Notes under the pieces: model-generated
What the model was told of the DNA's origin: nothing
Database searches by the model: none
What the model saw: only the letters and a program-made list of their open reading frames with translations
Made by a program: the position numbers and the translations under genes
Source of the DNA: Acanthosoma haemorrhoidale
Lineage: Eukaryota; Arthropoda; Insecta; Hemiptera; Acanthosomatidae
Direction: 5' to 3'
NCBI GenBank assembly: GCA_930367205.1
Contig: CAKNEZ010000002.1
Location: forward strand, 716,343-780,342
DNA length: 64,000 nucleotides
Shown here: piece by piece, positions 10,813 through 22,507 of the stretch
How the letters are laid out: every line of letters begins with the position of its first letter
How positions within the stretch are numbered: the stretch's first letter is position 1

Positions 10813-11233
10813 ATTCTGTTCCCACGAGAGCGGGGGAAGTTACTCTGCAGGTACTGCCCCCTCTCCCTGCAGAGGGCATTTAATACAATGGGGTGCGCCT
10901 GGTGCCCCAAGGGGGTCGATTAAAGACAGTGAATTTTTATACACCCCCTGCCATTCAGCCACAGCTCGAGCTCCTCTACACTTGGCTTGGGTGTTAAGGA
11001 GATCTCCACCTGGATTTCATGGGGAGATCCCACCTCTGTCGTCCGCGAGTCCATCGGACTCCCCAGGGGGTACCACGTGGAGGTGACAGTAGGCGTTGGT
11101 AGGGATAGGTCAGACTGGGAGTTCACAAGCAGTGAGTAGGGCACTATTGCTTGATTCCTCCGCTAAGAGTAAAGGAAACCCCCGCACCTGTCTCCCTCTC
11201 TAGTCTTTCCATTACCCTACCCATTTACCCCCC
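10813..11233 (-). other. LINE copy 1 5' UTR
   Basis: 421 bases collinear with the 5' UTR of copy 2 (29858-30276). LINEs of this type carry internal promoters here, but no motif was verified. A 74-codon frame starting at a non-ATG codon is shared by both copies (11144-10920 here), almost without change; as the DNA itself is nearly identical, this is not evidence of coding. Confidence 0.75.
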
Positions 11234-11245
11234 TGTTAAATAATG

Positions 11246-11700
11246 TTAGTCAAACGTGTATGTAAATATGTATATCTTAATACTTGTGACTGTTTGTAGT
11301 GGTTACATTTTAATTATTTAACTGGGTCTGTTATCAAGTACAATGTTGATTCTTTTATTCCCATTCAGGTAAAAGATAATATTTTTTTAAGGAAAGAGCT
11401 ATTTAATTGTTTATTTGTAATAATTGTTCTACAAATAATGTCCAATGTACACAAAAGTGTAAGCGTTTAAGAAAAAATTGATAGACATATGTTTGTATTA
11501 TGTACGTTTTTATTATGCAATGTAATTCAATATATGAAAACTGTCAAACTTGTATAGGGCAATTTGGGGGAGCCCTGTGGCGATTCTTAGTATATAAAGT
11601 GAAATCACCCTATACGTTATTGCAGATATATTATAGACAAAGGTAAATAACATGAACAAAAGTAAATTATTATAAATCTATTAGCAATAAAGAAAAGCAG
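11246..11700. other. AT-rich flank; small imperfect inverted repeat at 11555-11620
   Basis: No gene found. TATAGGGCAATTT near 11555 and AAATCACCCTATA near 11608 form an 11-of-13 inverted repeat about 60 bases long overall. It may be a tiny foldback remnant; no target duplication was identified. Confidence 0.3.
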
Positions 11701-11950
11701 AAGCAAGTAACATGAGACGGGACAACAACTGTCAGTCATAAATTAGAGAGACCCTTACAGCCCAGGCCTGCGGGACCCTTGTCACATGTAAACCACAGCC
11801 TAAGTGGTCCTGTCAGCAGTCTGACAGATTACTGAGAATCGGCATGCTCCTTACCACATGTTAGGATCTCGCAGGCCCTAAGGAACCTTTTTGTTCAGCC
11901 CTCCGAGGAGGCGTGGGCCATATTTAACGGAGGAGGCTAGCCCCAGACAG

Positions 11951-12339
11951 TCAGTCTTTTCGCGCCGTTCCTCCGTGATACTTGCTTCTGTTCAAACTCT
12001 GAAACTTTGACTTATTCTTTATGAATCCTCTGTACCCCTTGAACATAGTGCATTGTCGGGGCACATACCTATCAGAAATGGAGTCAGATGTTAACGCCGA
12101 CCTGGAACGATTGTCCAGGTCACAAACTTGAACAATTCGCACTTGTCACCAGGGCTAGAGAGCTTGGGCACTCCCCTAGTGACATTTCCCGACACGGTTT
12201 TTGACGTCAGTCGTGTTGATGTCATTGAAAATGATTCTAGTTCCTTTCTTTTTATTTCATATTTGATTTTAGTCTCTTCGTCTCCAATTTCTCTCGCCAT
12301 TATCTTGAGGCTATATCGTCTAAAATGAAAACAATCCAT
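11951..12339 (-). pseudogene. Possible retroelement gag-like fragment in two frames
   Basis: From the ATG at 12339 a frame of 82 codons begins with a basic, glutamate-rich segment (REIGDEETKIKYEIKRKELE) typical of coiled-coil starts of retroelement gag proteins. It ends near 12091. An overlapping frame continues to 11951. The stretch around 12000-12090 shares short blocks with 44236-44310 (minus strand: atctgactccat, tgtgccccgac, actatgttca), so it is probably a dispersed repeat. No catalytic or zinc-binding motif. Function unassigned. Confidence 0.3.
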
Positions 12340-12419
12340 AACTAACTCAGCTTTTTACGAAACCTCAGTTTTCCATTTCTCATGAAAAAAAAAAAAATAA
12401 AAATCAATACAAACATAAT

Positions 12420-12812
12420 TTTTTTTATTATTAATAATTCTTTATTGTGCTAAAATTACAATGTGCCTTATAAGGCAATAAGTAATTGAGATAAATGTTC
12501 TCATTCTTTTAGGCTGACCAAGAGCGCGAGAGGACATGATTGGAGAAACTGGCCATTGCCAGGACTCCCACTGTCACACATTTATAGCAGGTCACGAGGC
12601 CACAGCCGTTTCAGTCCGTGAGGAGGATTATAGGGATGAGTGCAGTGCAATGACTGTGCTAGGGGATTAGGGTGGTTGGATAGGTTACTATGGATTTTCA
12701 TGAACTTGGAAGAGATGGAGTTCAAGAATGTAGTGTATATTAAGATCGTTATGAAGGGTTTTGTTGCTGACGTAATAAGGGGCATTGTTCTCAGGACTTT
12801 TGATTGAAAGGA
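12420..12812 (-). mobile_element. Family A LINE 3' fragment (Jockey-like), A1
   Basis: 5'-truncated copy on the minus strand. It encodes the degraded end of ORF2 (SNHPNPLAQSLHCTHPYNPP, KRLWPRDLL), followed by the shared 3' UTR that ends in the family's AATAAAG-type tail (ctttattgtgctaaaattacaat on the plus strand). Six to seven more copies lie in the window. Alignment to A3 and A4 sets the break near 12812. Confidence 0.8.
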
Positions 12813-14084
12813 TTGGATCAAATATAGTTTAAAATAATTTAAATTCACCAATACAAGTCAGAAATGAAATTCCGTCTGAAATAAAAGGAGAGGGGTTCAA
12901 TTGAAATAAGAATTTCTCACTTTGAGAATATTGGGACCCAGTGGCGGCCGCGAGATGGTTGGATTACCGAGGCCCTGTTGTAGGTTATATAATCATCTAT
13001 TCAGATAATGAGGGGAATTATGAGGTCCAAGATACACACTAAAATTTGTGTACATACGAACGATTAGTCATTTCAATAAGGAGACACGTTAATTTTTATT
13101 TTGATTCTAACGTGCTCCGCTGAATCAGATCATCGTAAATACATTCCATTCTAGTCACGATGATCCGGGTGATACTTTTGCAAAGACATGGAATGAGCTA
13201 GACTAGAGATTTATTTTATTGGTTCGTAAGTAACTTTTTTAACGGTTATTTGCGAATTAGAAAATATGTTTCCAGGACTTTATGATGTCCAGTCAGCCAT
13301 ACTTGCGTTATACATAACCCCTTATAAGACATCATGTTATAAACTAAGATGTGGGCTGAGAATATGATTTCTCCAAGGTATTCTGGTCGTTGAGCGCCTG
13401 ACTATATTTAGCATTTATATTGAATATTAATAACAAATAAATAATAAATTAATGAAAGTTCATACATTGCGTATAAAATAAAGACAAAGAAAGCTTCAAG
13501 CTGTCCCTTCCAGGAATATTTGCGACTATGTACAATTACAATTTAAAGCAATTAGTAAGGAAAAAATGTCTTAAAACTTATCCATACTACAACATAATAC
13601 TAAAATGGAAGACAATGTGTACAAAACTATACATAAACCAAAAACTAGAGTCAATAATAATACAAAATAATGACAAATGAAATGGTATTCGGAAAGAAAA
13701 TATTACAATTAGACACATCTGTAGCCCAAAGTCACGTTGTACCAATGTTGCAGCTCTAAAATATTATAAATTGACTATGCTTAAGTGTTTACAGGGATGG
13801 TAAAGCATCTGGCCAGAGATCAGGAGGCATCACCGTGGATGTGTGAAACCAGGGGTAAGACAATCAATGAGTGGTACAAAATTGTAACGAGATAAACATC
13901 AAATATTGTAGATAATTAAAACTTAATTAAATAAAGATAATTAAATCGTCAATAAAAAACAAGTAAATAAATTTTTATAGATCCTACATTCATACTACAA
14001 ATAAATGAGAAAAAAAAAAAGCTAGTTCCACAAGCTATCTAGGCATCAACACATTTATATTAATAGGGAACAGGTGTTCTATAA

Positions 14085-14115
<31 letters not shown>

Positions 14116-14799
14116 TCCAGCTGTCATTATTAATGTACTTTACATTAGGACCATTAGTCGAACACATTAAAACACACTATAATCTGTGCACAGAGTGAAA
14201 ATATAATAATTTACTATAATAGCTGTTGTGAAATGGCCTGAAGCCAGGTTAATAATATCTATATATTTGTATGTTTTAACTCAAAACTAATAACTCAAAA
14301 TATGTCCAGTATATGTTACTTTTACTGTTATGGTGTGCATAGCATTATTTTGTTTATGCATAATTTATCATACACGTACATTAAGAAAATAAATGTACAT
14401 TTTCACTATCACCGAATTTACTGCAAATGGTTCTCGAATCCCTGTGAGCTGATTATATTTTGTCATAAAATGCCTCCTACTACTGCCTCAGTGAAGGACG
14501 AAATGTAACGTGTGGCAACAAATCTTTGTTTGATAATATACTTACTCATTCTCTTAAACAATCATCAATCAAACAATGAGGTATAATTATATTTTAATCT
14601 TGAATAATACAGTAGGTCGTTACTGATTTTTTGATTGCGGATTTTACAACGAAACAAATGAGATAAGGTTTTTATTTAATTATAAAATCATGAATTAGAA
14701 TCACTTAGGTCTTATGTGGTAAGATGCAAAGTGGGCACGCCATCAACATCGAATTATCAATAATAGCCAAGTTAAATTCTCTAATTCATTGAAGACCAT
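12813..14799. other. AT-rich stretch without genes; (TA)n at 14089-14113
   Basis: No open frame of note, RNA gene or terminal repeat was recognised. A (TA)12-13 microsatellite sits at 14089-14113. Likely intergenic or intronic. Confidence 0.5.
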
Positions 14800-15198
14800 G
14801 ATCCCCAAGCACAGTCATTGCACTGCACCACTCATCCCTATAATCCTCCTCGGAGACTAAAGTGGCAGTGGCCTCGTGACCTGCTATAAATGCGTCACAG
14901 TGGGAGTCCTGGCAATGGCCAGTTTCTCCGATCATGTCCTGAGCGCATGTGGCTCTCTCGCTCTTACGAGACTCCACTGGCGGCTGACGGAGGAGCGTGG
15001 GGGAATTACCAAGACTCCGCTTCCTCTTTCGCATGCGAGGGAGGTGACAACCATATGGATTTGGGAGGTCTCTGGGCATTTGTAAATAATGTATGAATGA
15101 AAATTGTAAATATGACATGAATGACAACATTTATCACAATTACTTATTGCCCGATGAGGCAGATTGTAATTTTATCCTAATAAAGTTGTTTTTATTAG
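14800..15198 (+). mobile_element. Family A LINE 3' fragment, A2
   Basis: Plus-strand copy. It begins in the ORF2 end (CCCCAAGCACAGTCATTGCA near 14800) and continues through the block encoding a degraded QWPRDLL-type terminus and the 3' UTR to the AATAAAG tail near 15180. Reading frames are broken. Confidence 0.8.
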
Positions 15199-16236
15199 TA
15201 CATTGGAAAAAGTATCCTAAACATTTTGTCATCAACAAAGATACATAAATCTAGACTTACTGCAGGTTTTTAATTTATAATTACCTTCTTACCTATGTAC
15301 TCTTAAAAACGTTGGATACTCATTTCTATTTACACCTGAAATAAACTCACTTTTCACCTATGGATACACGTATTCGAGTATTTTAAGTCGTAAAGCAATT
15401 GCACCAACAGCTACACTATCAAACAACTGCTGAATATATTAATTACTTATTTTTGTACCAATTTTAATTTCCAAAAGGATTAATAATATTTTCCCTCCTT
15501 TTTTTTCTTCTAAAATTTGAAAAACTTAGTTATAATTTGTCCAATTATTATTTCCATTTTGTTCAATCAGTAATCATTCAATGGTCATCAAGTCTGTACA
15601 TGTTCTTAAGTCATCCCTTTTGGAATGATTATTACTGTGATCATGTCTCTAGTCATTCTTATCAACCGACTATTTACTAAAAGGATATGTTATGTCTTCA
15701 GAGGCAGATCGAGCCATAATTAAGGCTTTATCTGTGAAACAGTACGTACACGGATGAGATCAGCTGTTAAATGCCCACAGTCGGTCTGTCCACTAAGACA
15801 CAACGTGCGTCTATTTCTGTACACGTCCTTAATTCACCGATTCTCTCTGGGGAACTTACTATTCACTGTTTATATTTGTATTATCATCTTATCATGGAGA
15901 GTGGACATTTTATCTGGAAACTGGGGAATTCCCTTGGAAATTCCCCGAAGATAAGGTATGGGGCCCTCGTCTGGATATGAAAAGGTGAGGAATGAGAAAA
16001 GACTGGCAAAGATCTATGCCAAGAAGCCCTCAGTAACAATTAGCAGTGACTAATTTCAACTGTTCACTTAGGATATAACAGTAATTCAACCTAGATCTTC
16101 AAGTGGAATTATAGGATTTCCATATATTATGTGTTAATATTGTTTGTTAAGTGATCAGTTTCGGTCTAGGGAAGAATAGTAGCAGCAACAGATTAAAGTA
16201 TTTGCAACTAATTCATTTTGTTATTAATACCTCAAC
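15199..16236. other. AT-rich stretch, nothing recognised
   Basis: Short overlapping frames at 15754-15980 have no homology I recognise and no compelling start context. No repeat boundaries found. Confidence 0.45.
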
Positions 16237-16840
16237 AACAACAACTTTATTATGATAAAATTATAATCTGCCTTGTTGGGCAATAAGTAATTGTGATAAA
16301 TGATCTCATTCGTACAGTATTTACAAACAGCCCAGATACCTCTCAAATCAACATGATCGTCACGACCTTAAAGAGGATGCGGAGTCTTGGGAAGTCACCC
16401 ACCGTCAGCCGCGTCACCGGATACGAGCCAGTGGAGGCTGACCAAGAGCGTTAGAGCCTCAGACGCTCAGGACATGATTGAAGAAACTGGCCATTGCCAG
16501 GACTCCCACTGTCACGCATTTATAGCAGGTCACGAGGCCACTGCCGTTTCAGTCTCCGAGGAGGATTATAGAGATGAGCGGTGCAGTGAAATGACTAGGG
16601 GATTAGGGTGGTTGGATAGGTTGCTATGGAATTTCATGAACTTGGAAGGGATAAGTTCAAGAATGTAGGGTATATTAAGATCGTTATGTTTTGCTGCTGA
16701 AGTAATAAGGGGCATTTATTGATAAGTAATAAGGATTGGATGCGCTTGATGTTCGACTTTTATGCTGTCCCCCATAGATCTATTCCGTAAGTCCAGATTG
16801 GCTTAAGTATAACTTTGCAGATTAGTAATTAATATCTAAC
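16237..16840 (-). mobile_element. Family A LINE 3' fragment, A3
   Basis: Minus-strand copy. The tail (aacaactttattatgataaaattataatc) is at the left and the ORF2 coding remnant extends right to about 16840, matching the distal ends of A4, A7 and A8 (gtccagattggcttaagtataacttt on the plus strand). Internal frameshifts and small deletions. Confidence 0.8.
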
Positions 16841-17051
16841 AGGCAAGAAATAATTATACTGGCAGTGTGGGACTCAACCTTCCTTCTGTATATCGGGGGC
16901 TTGGACCAACCAAGCTCTCCTGCACAAGTGGACGATCTTCCGTATGTGAATCCTCTTAGGCTTAGATTGCTAGTTATTACCTAATAAGTAAATTTTTATT
17001 TATACAATTATTATAATTGTAATATATACAAGTGTATAAATATACAATTAT

Positions 17052-18115
17052 ACAAAACACTTCGGAAGCTTCTTTTCCGTGACAAATCTTGAATGCGTTT
17101 TGGAACAGTCCCTTTTTAAACTCCAGCAGTGATCTACCTTCATGTGCGTCTACCATCTTCCTTGGTCGGAGGCCTCCATAGTTTTAATATCCTGGTCAAA
17201 TCTCTCACCTTGTCCCTCGCTGGTGTTTCCTAAATTTTCAGTAAAATGGTCTAAGTGGCTATGTGAACCTTAACACTCATGTTACACCCAAGGGATTTAA
17301 GACTTTCATTAGTACAACACAGTTTTCAACTTTGCGTTTGCTCAGAAAATTTCCGATAACTGCATCAAATGAATTCCAGTCTTTTCGCTCAGCCTCATTC
17401 ATCGAATTTACGATGACAGTATACTTAATGAGCTGTCTTATTTGTGGGCCGTCAAATATTCCTGCTTTAATTTTTTCCGTACTCAACTGAGGCCTTTCTA
17501 CCCCCCCCCCCTCTAGATATGCAAAGCATGGCCCGTTCTTATCAAGAGCTTTTACAAACTGCTTCTTAAGACACAGCTTTATATGTACTGGATAAAAGAT
17601 GATTTTCTCTCTTTCTAATTACGTTGTCGTTAATGACATTCTTTTCCCCAAGGTCCATGTTTTGTCTCTTAGGCCACTTTTTTCTAACACAGTTTAGTGT
17701 TTTGTCTCTGCTATCCCAGAGGCACAAGAAGTAAGGATATTTGGTGTGGAAACTTTGCTGTCCAAAGAGAATGTTTACCATTTTTAATTCCACACAATTG
17801 ACCCATTGATGTTCATGATACATCATCTTCTCCAAGACCAAATCTATGGTGTTGATATTCTTCTTTCATTTTCGTTGAGTGAGCAATTGGCATTGAACCA
17901 TATTTATTAACATTGTGTAGAAGGACACATTTCAAACTTCCTTTGAGTTGTAAATAAATAGACTTTAAATCATTTGCGAAATGGCCTGGAAGACCCATTT
18001 TTTCCAGGTGTTCTCGGCAATTTCGTGACAGTATAGAAGGTTGTCTCCTTGAGAGAAGAAGAGTACAGAAACCAATTGTGTGATTTAGAACTGCACCTTT
18101 CGTGTAGAACTTCAC
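17052..18115 (-). pseudogene. Broken member of an arthropod multicopy gene family of unknown function
   Basis: Three consecutive minus-strand frames (18115-17813, 17841-17566, 17486-17277) and a frame-broken tail down to about 17052 read collinearly as one protein. Recognisable segments are LLHNVNKYGSMPIAHS, FGQQSFHTKYPYFLCLWDSR, KAGIFDGPQIRQLI and MNEAERKDWNSFDAVIGNFL. The tail has broken counterparts of an ENLGD-type and GERF.QDIK-type segment and a cWSLKRD motif. I recall this order of motifs from a large set of uncharacterised, multicopy arthropod proteins that are probably transposon-related; no biochemical role is known to me. At least two frameshifts and several stops separate the pieces, so this copy is dead. 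Confidence 0.6.
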
Positions 18116-19261
18116 GTTAAAAAAAGGACTGATTTGAAAATTATATTAATTATGATTATATTTAGAATTGAGTGCCCCAAAAATAGCTAAAATCAGTTCT
18201 GCAATCCAAGGCACCAAAAAAAAAAAAAAATAATCTCAGCGTTTAAAGCATTTTATTCATGAATGGATAAAACTGGTGGGAAAGCACTGGTTTGTTTAGT
18301 TATTTACTAAGATCCCAACCCACAACTGGGATTGTTTCGTTTACAACCAGCTAGAAGTGATTGGCTAGTTGTAGGAAGCCTGGAGTCCTTGCTCTGCGCA
18401 ATAAACAACTAACCATTGCCTTCCGTGTCCCTTCTCTGTTACCCTCCGCCGCAGAAGTCCCTGAAGATATTTATACCCTGGAGCCATCCTCCAACACTAT
18501 CCCAGTAGGAACGTAGGAAGCGGAGGATCAACTCCGTCCTTGGTAGGTGTTTAAATACAGATAAACTGTTTGTGCAATGCACAGAGCTTCTTGGAAATGG
18601 CAACACGAGGCTGTTGTTGAGAGAGAAGCACTGAACCCCTACTTGCAATTTACAGTTCCATCTTGATTTATTTGCATGTCTTTTTCATTTGCGGCTTCAT
18701 ATCCACCGAGCCCAAACGGGAAGGCTAAACTTTAAAACATGTTCCCCAGTTCGGTCTTCGATAGTCTTTGACTCGGTTCAATCGATCCGGAATTTTAAAG
18801 ATATATTCACACTCTGAAACAAGATATTTTAATTTAAAAGAAAGATTCAGATCAGAAGCGTTTTAATTTTAAAACAATAATTTTCCAATTTTTCAAAAAA
18901 TACTATTTGGTAAATCGCTTATTTGCCATGTTTCGCATTGGTTTTTTTCTATTTGTTGAAAACTCGGGTTTCCTTCACGGAGTTAGCTTAAAAAAATATT
19001 GAACAATCATAATTTATGGACGCAGAGACACTGACCTAAATTCGAACATCTCTCGAAATATTTTCTTATTATATTCTTGTTTCTGCTCCGTCACTTTTGT
19101 TTTTCAAAAATACAATTAAGTTTATTGCTGCTGTAAATAGATGTTTGGCTGTCATAAATGATAATGATTTAATGTCGATCTTTTTCTGTCTTGACCAGTT
19201 CAACTTGTACATGCCCGACAAATGTTACAGAAATAAATACAGAATAGAATCACGGTGATCA
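18116..19261. other. Unassigned; more GC-balanced patch at 18300-18720
   Basis: No gene recognised. A patch at 18300-18720 has higher GC and a 69-codon minus frame (18648-18439) without recognisable homology. The rest is AT-rich. Confidence 0.35.
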
Positions 19262-19386
19262 CTCCTGTATATAATGTATGGACACTACAGGAAATACAAA
19301 AATAATTTGTAAATAGATTCGCCTGAGGATCTATAATTATATATAATTATCTGTGAATTTAAAAGGGCTATGAAGGAAAAAAAAAA
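19262..19386 (+). mobile_element. Family C LINE 3' UTR fragment, C1
   Basis: The sequence ctgtatataatg...ctacaggaaatac...gattcgcctgaggatc...aaagggctatgaag, followed by an A-rich tail, recurs at 49740-49882 and 50730-50836. Only the last ~120 bases of the 3' UTR are present here, as expected of a strongly 5'-truncated LINE insertion. Confidence 0.75.
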
Positions 19387-19392
19387 GGCGAT

Positions 19393-20093
19393 CATTCCGA
19401 TCATATTTACCAGGAAACAACCTAGTATATCTGGGAATTAAAATGGACAGACACCTCAATTTTAGTTATAATTTGACGAGGAAGTTGAACAAATACGCAC
19501 GAAGTCTTACGGGCTTACGCATTTATTGACTTCCCCCAATCTATCACTGCGTCTCAAGCTCTGGTGTATGGTGCACCGCTTTTTCGTCATCTGACGTGTA
19601 CGACAGCTCGGCGACTCCAACAATTCCAAAACGGCATACTGATGAAAGTGGTCAGACACTTCATTCGAACAGCGGAGCAACAGAGCTTCACGAGATCTTT
19701 GATCTGCCTACGGTGGATGAATTTATTCAACGTAGACATATAAATTTTTTTGACTCCCTACAATACTTGACAAACCCGGTGTTTAACACGATAACCCCCG
19801 CTTCGTTCCCCCATCGAAGGCAGGACGCTGTCGCGGCAGGAACACTTAGGTTCTAGTTATAGGTTTTAGTTTGTAGGTTTTCTCCCAAATTGTAAACAAA
19901 AGGTGAGCCACATCACATAGCATTATATTCATTTCATTGTAATTTTAACTTTAATCTGATATTGTATTGTAACCCAACCTCTTTAGAATGCATCAGTGCA
20001 TCGTAGAAAGAGGAGAAATTATAAATAGACATTGAAATTTGTAAAATTGTTAAAATGTTAATAAATTCAGGCGTTAAAAGAAAAAAAAAAAAA
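19393..20093 (+). mobile_element. LINE 3' end inserted in the C1 tail, with target-site duplication
   Basis: The insert starts after AAGGCGAT (19385-19392) and ends in an A15-type tail followed by the same AAGGCGAT at 20094-20101, a clean target duplication. It encodes the degraded C-terminal region of a LINE ORF2: VIYLGIKMDRHLNFSYNL, a frame-broken middle (RRLQQFQNGILMKVVRH), then EFIQRRHINFFDSLQYLTNP ending at the TAG at 19856, plus 3' UTR. Its end is related to the fragment at 49417-49882 (EFIRRRHIMFFDSLQHLANP). Confidence 0.8.
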
Positions 20094-20101
20094 AAGGCGA
20101 T

Positions 20102-20995
20102 TACTCATAAAAATTAATAAAGAAACACTTCATGCATACACAGCACTGATTTACAAAGGAGCAGAGAAATGCATTAAAAAGGAAACCAGAAACGGAAACC
20201 GGTTGTTTTTTTGTTGTCATATCTGTCTGAATGAATGCAAGATATCTTCCTTATTACAAGCGCCACACTTGGCTTGTTTTCTTATATGTTTACAAGGTAT
20301 AGTGTTTAAAGTCGCATTTTGCCCAGATTTTTTTTAGTTTTTAGGCCCATTCGTAATTAACTGTGTGCATATTTGTATGTTGTCTTCGTGGCTGTTAATT
20401 CGTGTTTAAACAGAAATACTAAAATGTATACGAATAAGAGATTAAATTTAAGAGAGCAGCGTAAACAGTAAAAAGTTTTGGCAAGAAAAACAAATAAAAA
20501 AAGTTTAATACTACCAAAGCTGAATTTAATGGGAATTTTTATTGACCATTCTTTGAGAAACTTTTTATATTTTTTATATAGAGTTTTGAAATAATTAAAT
20601 TAATGAAAACCCATAGTCTAAATGGCAATTATGAAACTCCCACGCCCATAGCCATATCAATTTTAATAGCGATCTTTCACTTTATAGCTCATATCTTTCT
20701 AAACGTGAATGGAAGGATTTTTTTTTAAACAGCTGTCTGTCTGTCTGTGACTTGAGCGAGAGTAGAATTGAAATGATCCTATCGATATGAACTTTTAAAT
20801 GTATACTCAACCAATCACCGAGCTAAGGAGCGTACGTTTTAAGTTAATAAATGATAACTAGATCTATGTAAAGAATATTAGAATATCAAAACAGTCGGTC
20901 CTAGTATTCTACCTTTTAAGCATTCTGTCACTGCTCATAAGTTTTTTTTCAATGTTTGGTAAGGCGCCCGTAACACGAAAATTAATCCTAAGGTA
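20102..20995. other. AT-rich stretch, nothing recognised
   Basis: No gene or repeat boundary recognised. A short run of tctg repeats lies near 20732-20748. Confidence 0.45.
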
Positions 20996-21905
20996 TACGA
21001 GGGTGGTCTGAAAAGTTTCCGACCTAACAAAGATACAAGACGTTTTTTCAGAAATTTATTTTTTATTTTTCAACATAGTCTCCTTGTAACTCTACACACT
21101 TCTCCCAGCGATGCTCCCATCTCTGTAACCCGTCCAAATAGTACTCGGCGTTTATCTCTGCCAAATAATCGTTCACGAAGGTGCCTCTTCATTTTACGAA
21201 AATCTCTGTCCTCTGAGCGCAATGTTTAGGTGAGGGAACAAACAGAAGTCGCTTGGGGCTAGATCTGGGGAGTAAGGCGGATGGTCAAGCAGTTCAAACC
21301 GTAATTCATGGATTTTCGCCATGGCAACCGCTGAGGTGTGAGACGGTGCGTTGTCCTGGTGAAACAGGATTTTCTTTTTCTGCAAATGTGGCCGTTTTTC
21401 CGCAAGTTCTGCCTTCAGCTTGTCAAGTAATGATGCGTAGTATGCTCCTGTAATGGTTTTTCCTTTTTGAAGATAATCGAATAAAATAACTCCATAACTA
21501 TCCCAAAAAACAGTCGCCATCACTTTCCCAGCCGAAAAAACAGTTTTTGCTTTTTTTGGAGCCGGTTCCCCTTTGCAGTCCACTGTTTGGACTGTATTTT
21601 TGTTTCGGGCGTATAATGGTGTATCCAAGTTTCATCCACAGTAATTAATTGGCGCCAAAACTCGGATTTATTGCGCCTAAACTGCGCCAACAGAGCGTTG
21701 GAAATGTTCATTCGAACACGTTTTTGGTCTAACGTGAGCAAACGCGGCACCCAACGCGCGGACAGCTTTCTCATCTCTAAATGTTGATTTAATATGTGAC
21801 AAACACGTTCTTTTGACATGTTCATAACCTCTGCTATCTCTCTCACTTTAATTCGGCGGTCGTCTAGCACCATTTGGTGAACTTTGGCGATGTTTTCGTC
21901 GGTTG
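20996..21905 (-). pseudogene. mariner transposase (DD34D), truncated and frameshifted
   Basis: The minus strand encodes about two thirds of a mariner transposase, the enzyme that cuts and pastes its own element at TA sites. One frame (21873-21520) holds the second helix-turn-helix region and the first catalytic block (VDETWIHHYTPETK). A second (21628-21194) holds HQDNAPSHTS and the signature HPPYSPDLAPSDFCLFPHLN. I count 34 residues between the second and third catalytic aspartates, diagnostic of mariner. The frame changes near 21540 and again near 21190; the true C-terminal segment (LQRWEHRWEKC) lies in a third frame down to about 21060. The terminal repeat TACGAGGGTGGTCTGAAAAG is at about 20997 on the left. 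The N-terminal DNA-binding part and the right terminal repeat are missing. Confidence 0.9.
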
Positions 21906-22186
21906 TTGCAGTTTTTTTTTTAATTTGGTTTATTTTAAATTTATGTAGTATTTTATCTTTACTTTATAAATAATATACAATTGACATAACTAAATGTTGC
22001 TGTATAAATTAAATGACTATAAATCAATGAATAGGCCATTGATCCTTGATTAACTAGGGCATTAAGATGCTCACATTTTATTTCACAAGACAATAAACAT
22101 GACTGAAAAAAATCTCACCGGAAATATGAACCGTAAAGCAGTTGCTCCGACATCATCTTCATTAGTCTATGTTTTTTTTTCTTTTT

Positions 22187-22477
22187 TCATTGTTTTTCTA
22201 GCTGCCACACAGACGGAGCACAAATGAAAAAGCTGGAGGTTTTAATTTGTGGGCAGTTGGTGTAATTTTCACGGAGGTTGTCTGCTAAATGAGACAGAAC
22301 GTCCACAGGAGTCCAGCTACCTTCTACTGCGCCACGGGCTGGCAAATTGCAGGCCACTTTTGGCAAATATCTGTCATTATTCATGATTTTGCATCTCCGG
22401 CATTGAACTCGTCTTGGAGGAACATTGCTTATACCGAAGAAGTAGTAATCGGAATACACTTCGCTCAGTAAGTACAT
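22187..22477 (-). CDS. Unidentified 96-codon open frame
   Basis: Opens with a true ATG at 22477 and stops at 22187. The protein contains RRVQCRRCKIMNNDRYLP and an acidic, leucine-rich DVLSHLADNLRENY segment, then ends FFICAPSVWQLEKQ. I do not recognise the family. It has no signal peptide or membrane segment. It lies between a truncated mariner and a Tc1/mariner deletion derivative, so it could be transposon debris or an exon; chance is also possible. Confidence 0.25.
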   Translation of the reverse strand: MYLLSEVYSDYYFFGISNVPPRRVQCRRCKIMNNDRYLPKVACNLPARGAVEGSWTPVDVLSHLADNLRENYTNCPQIKTSSFFICAPSVWQLEKQ

Positions 22478-22507
22478 ATTTCGTTTTTTACATCATCCAT
22501 TTTGTTA

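Larger units (their letters stand above)
5862..11233 (-). mobile_element. LINE copy 1 (RNase H-bearing non-LTR retrotransposon), full length, minus strand
   Basis: This near-identical relative of the element at 29858-35236 runs from a C6 (G6 on its own strand) 5' end at 11233 to a 29-nt poly(A) tail (T run 5862-5890 on the plus strand). Flanks show a 12-bp target-site duplication, TGTAAAATAATG at 5850-5861 and TGTTAAATAATG at 11234-11245, differing at one base. It contains a 5' UTR, ORF1, ORF2 and a short 3' UTR. One homopolymer frameshift and a 9-bp deletion in ORF2 make it probably inactive. Confidence 0.93.
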
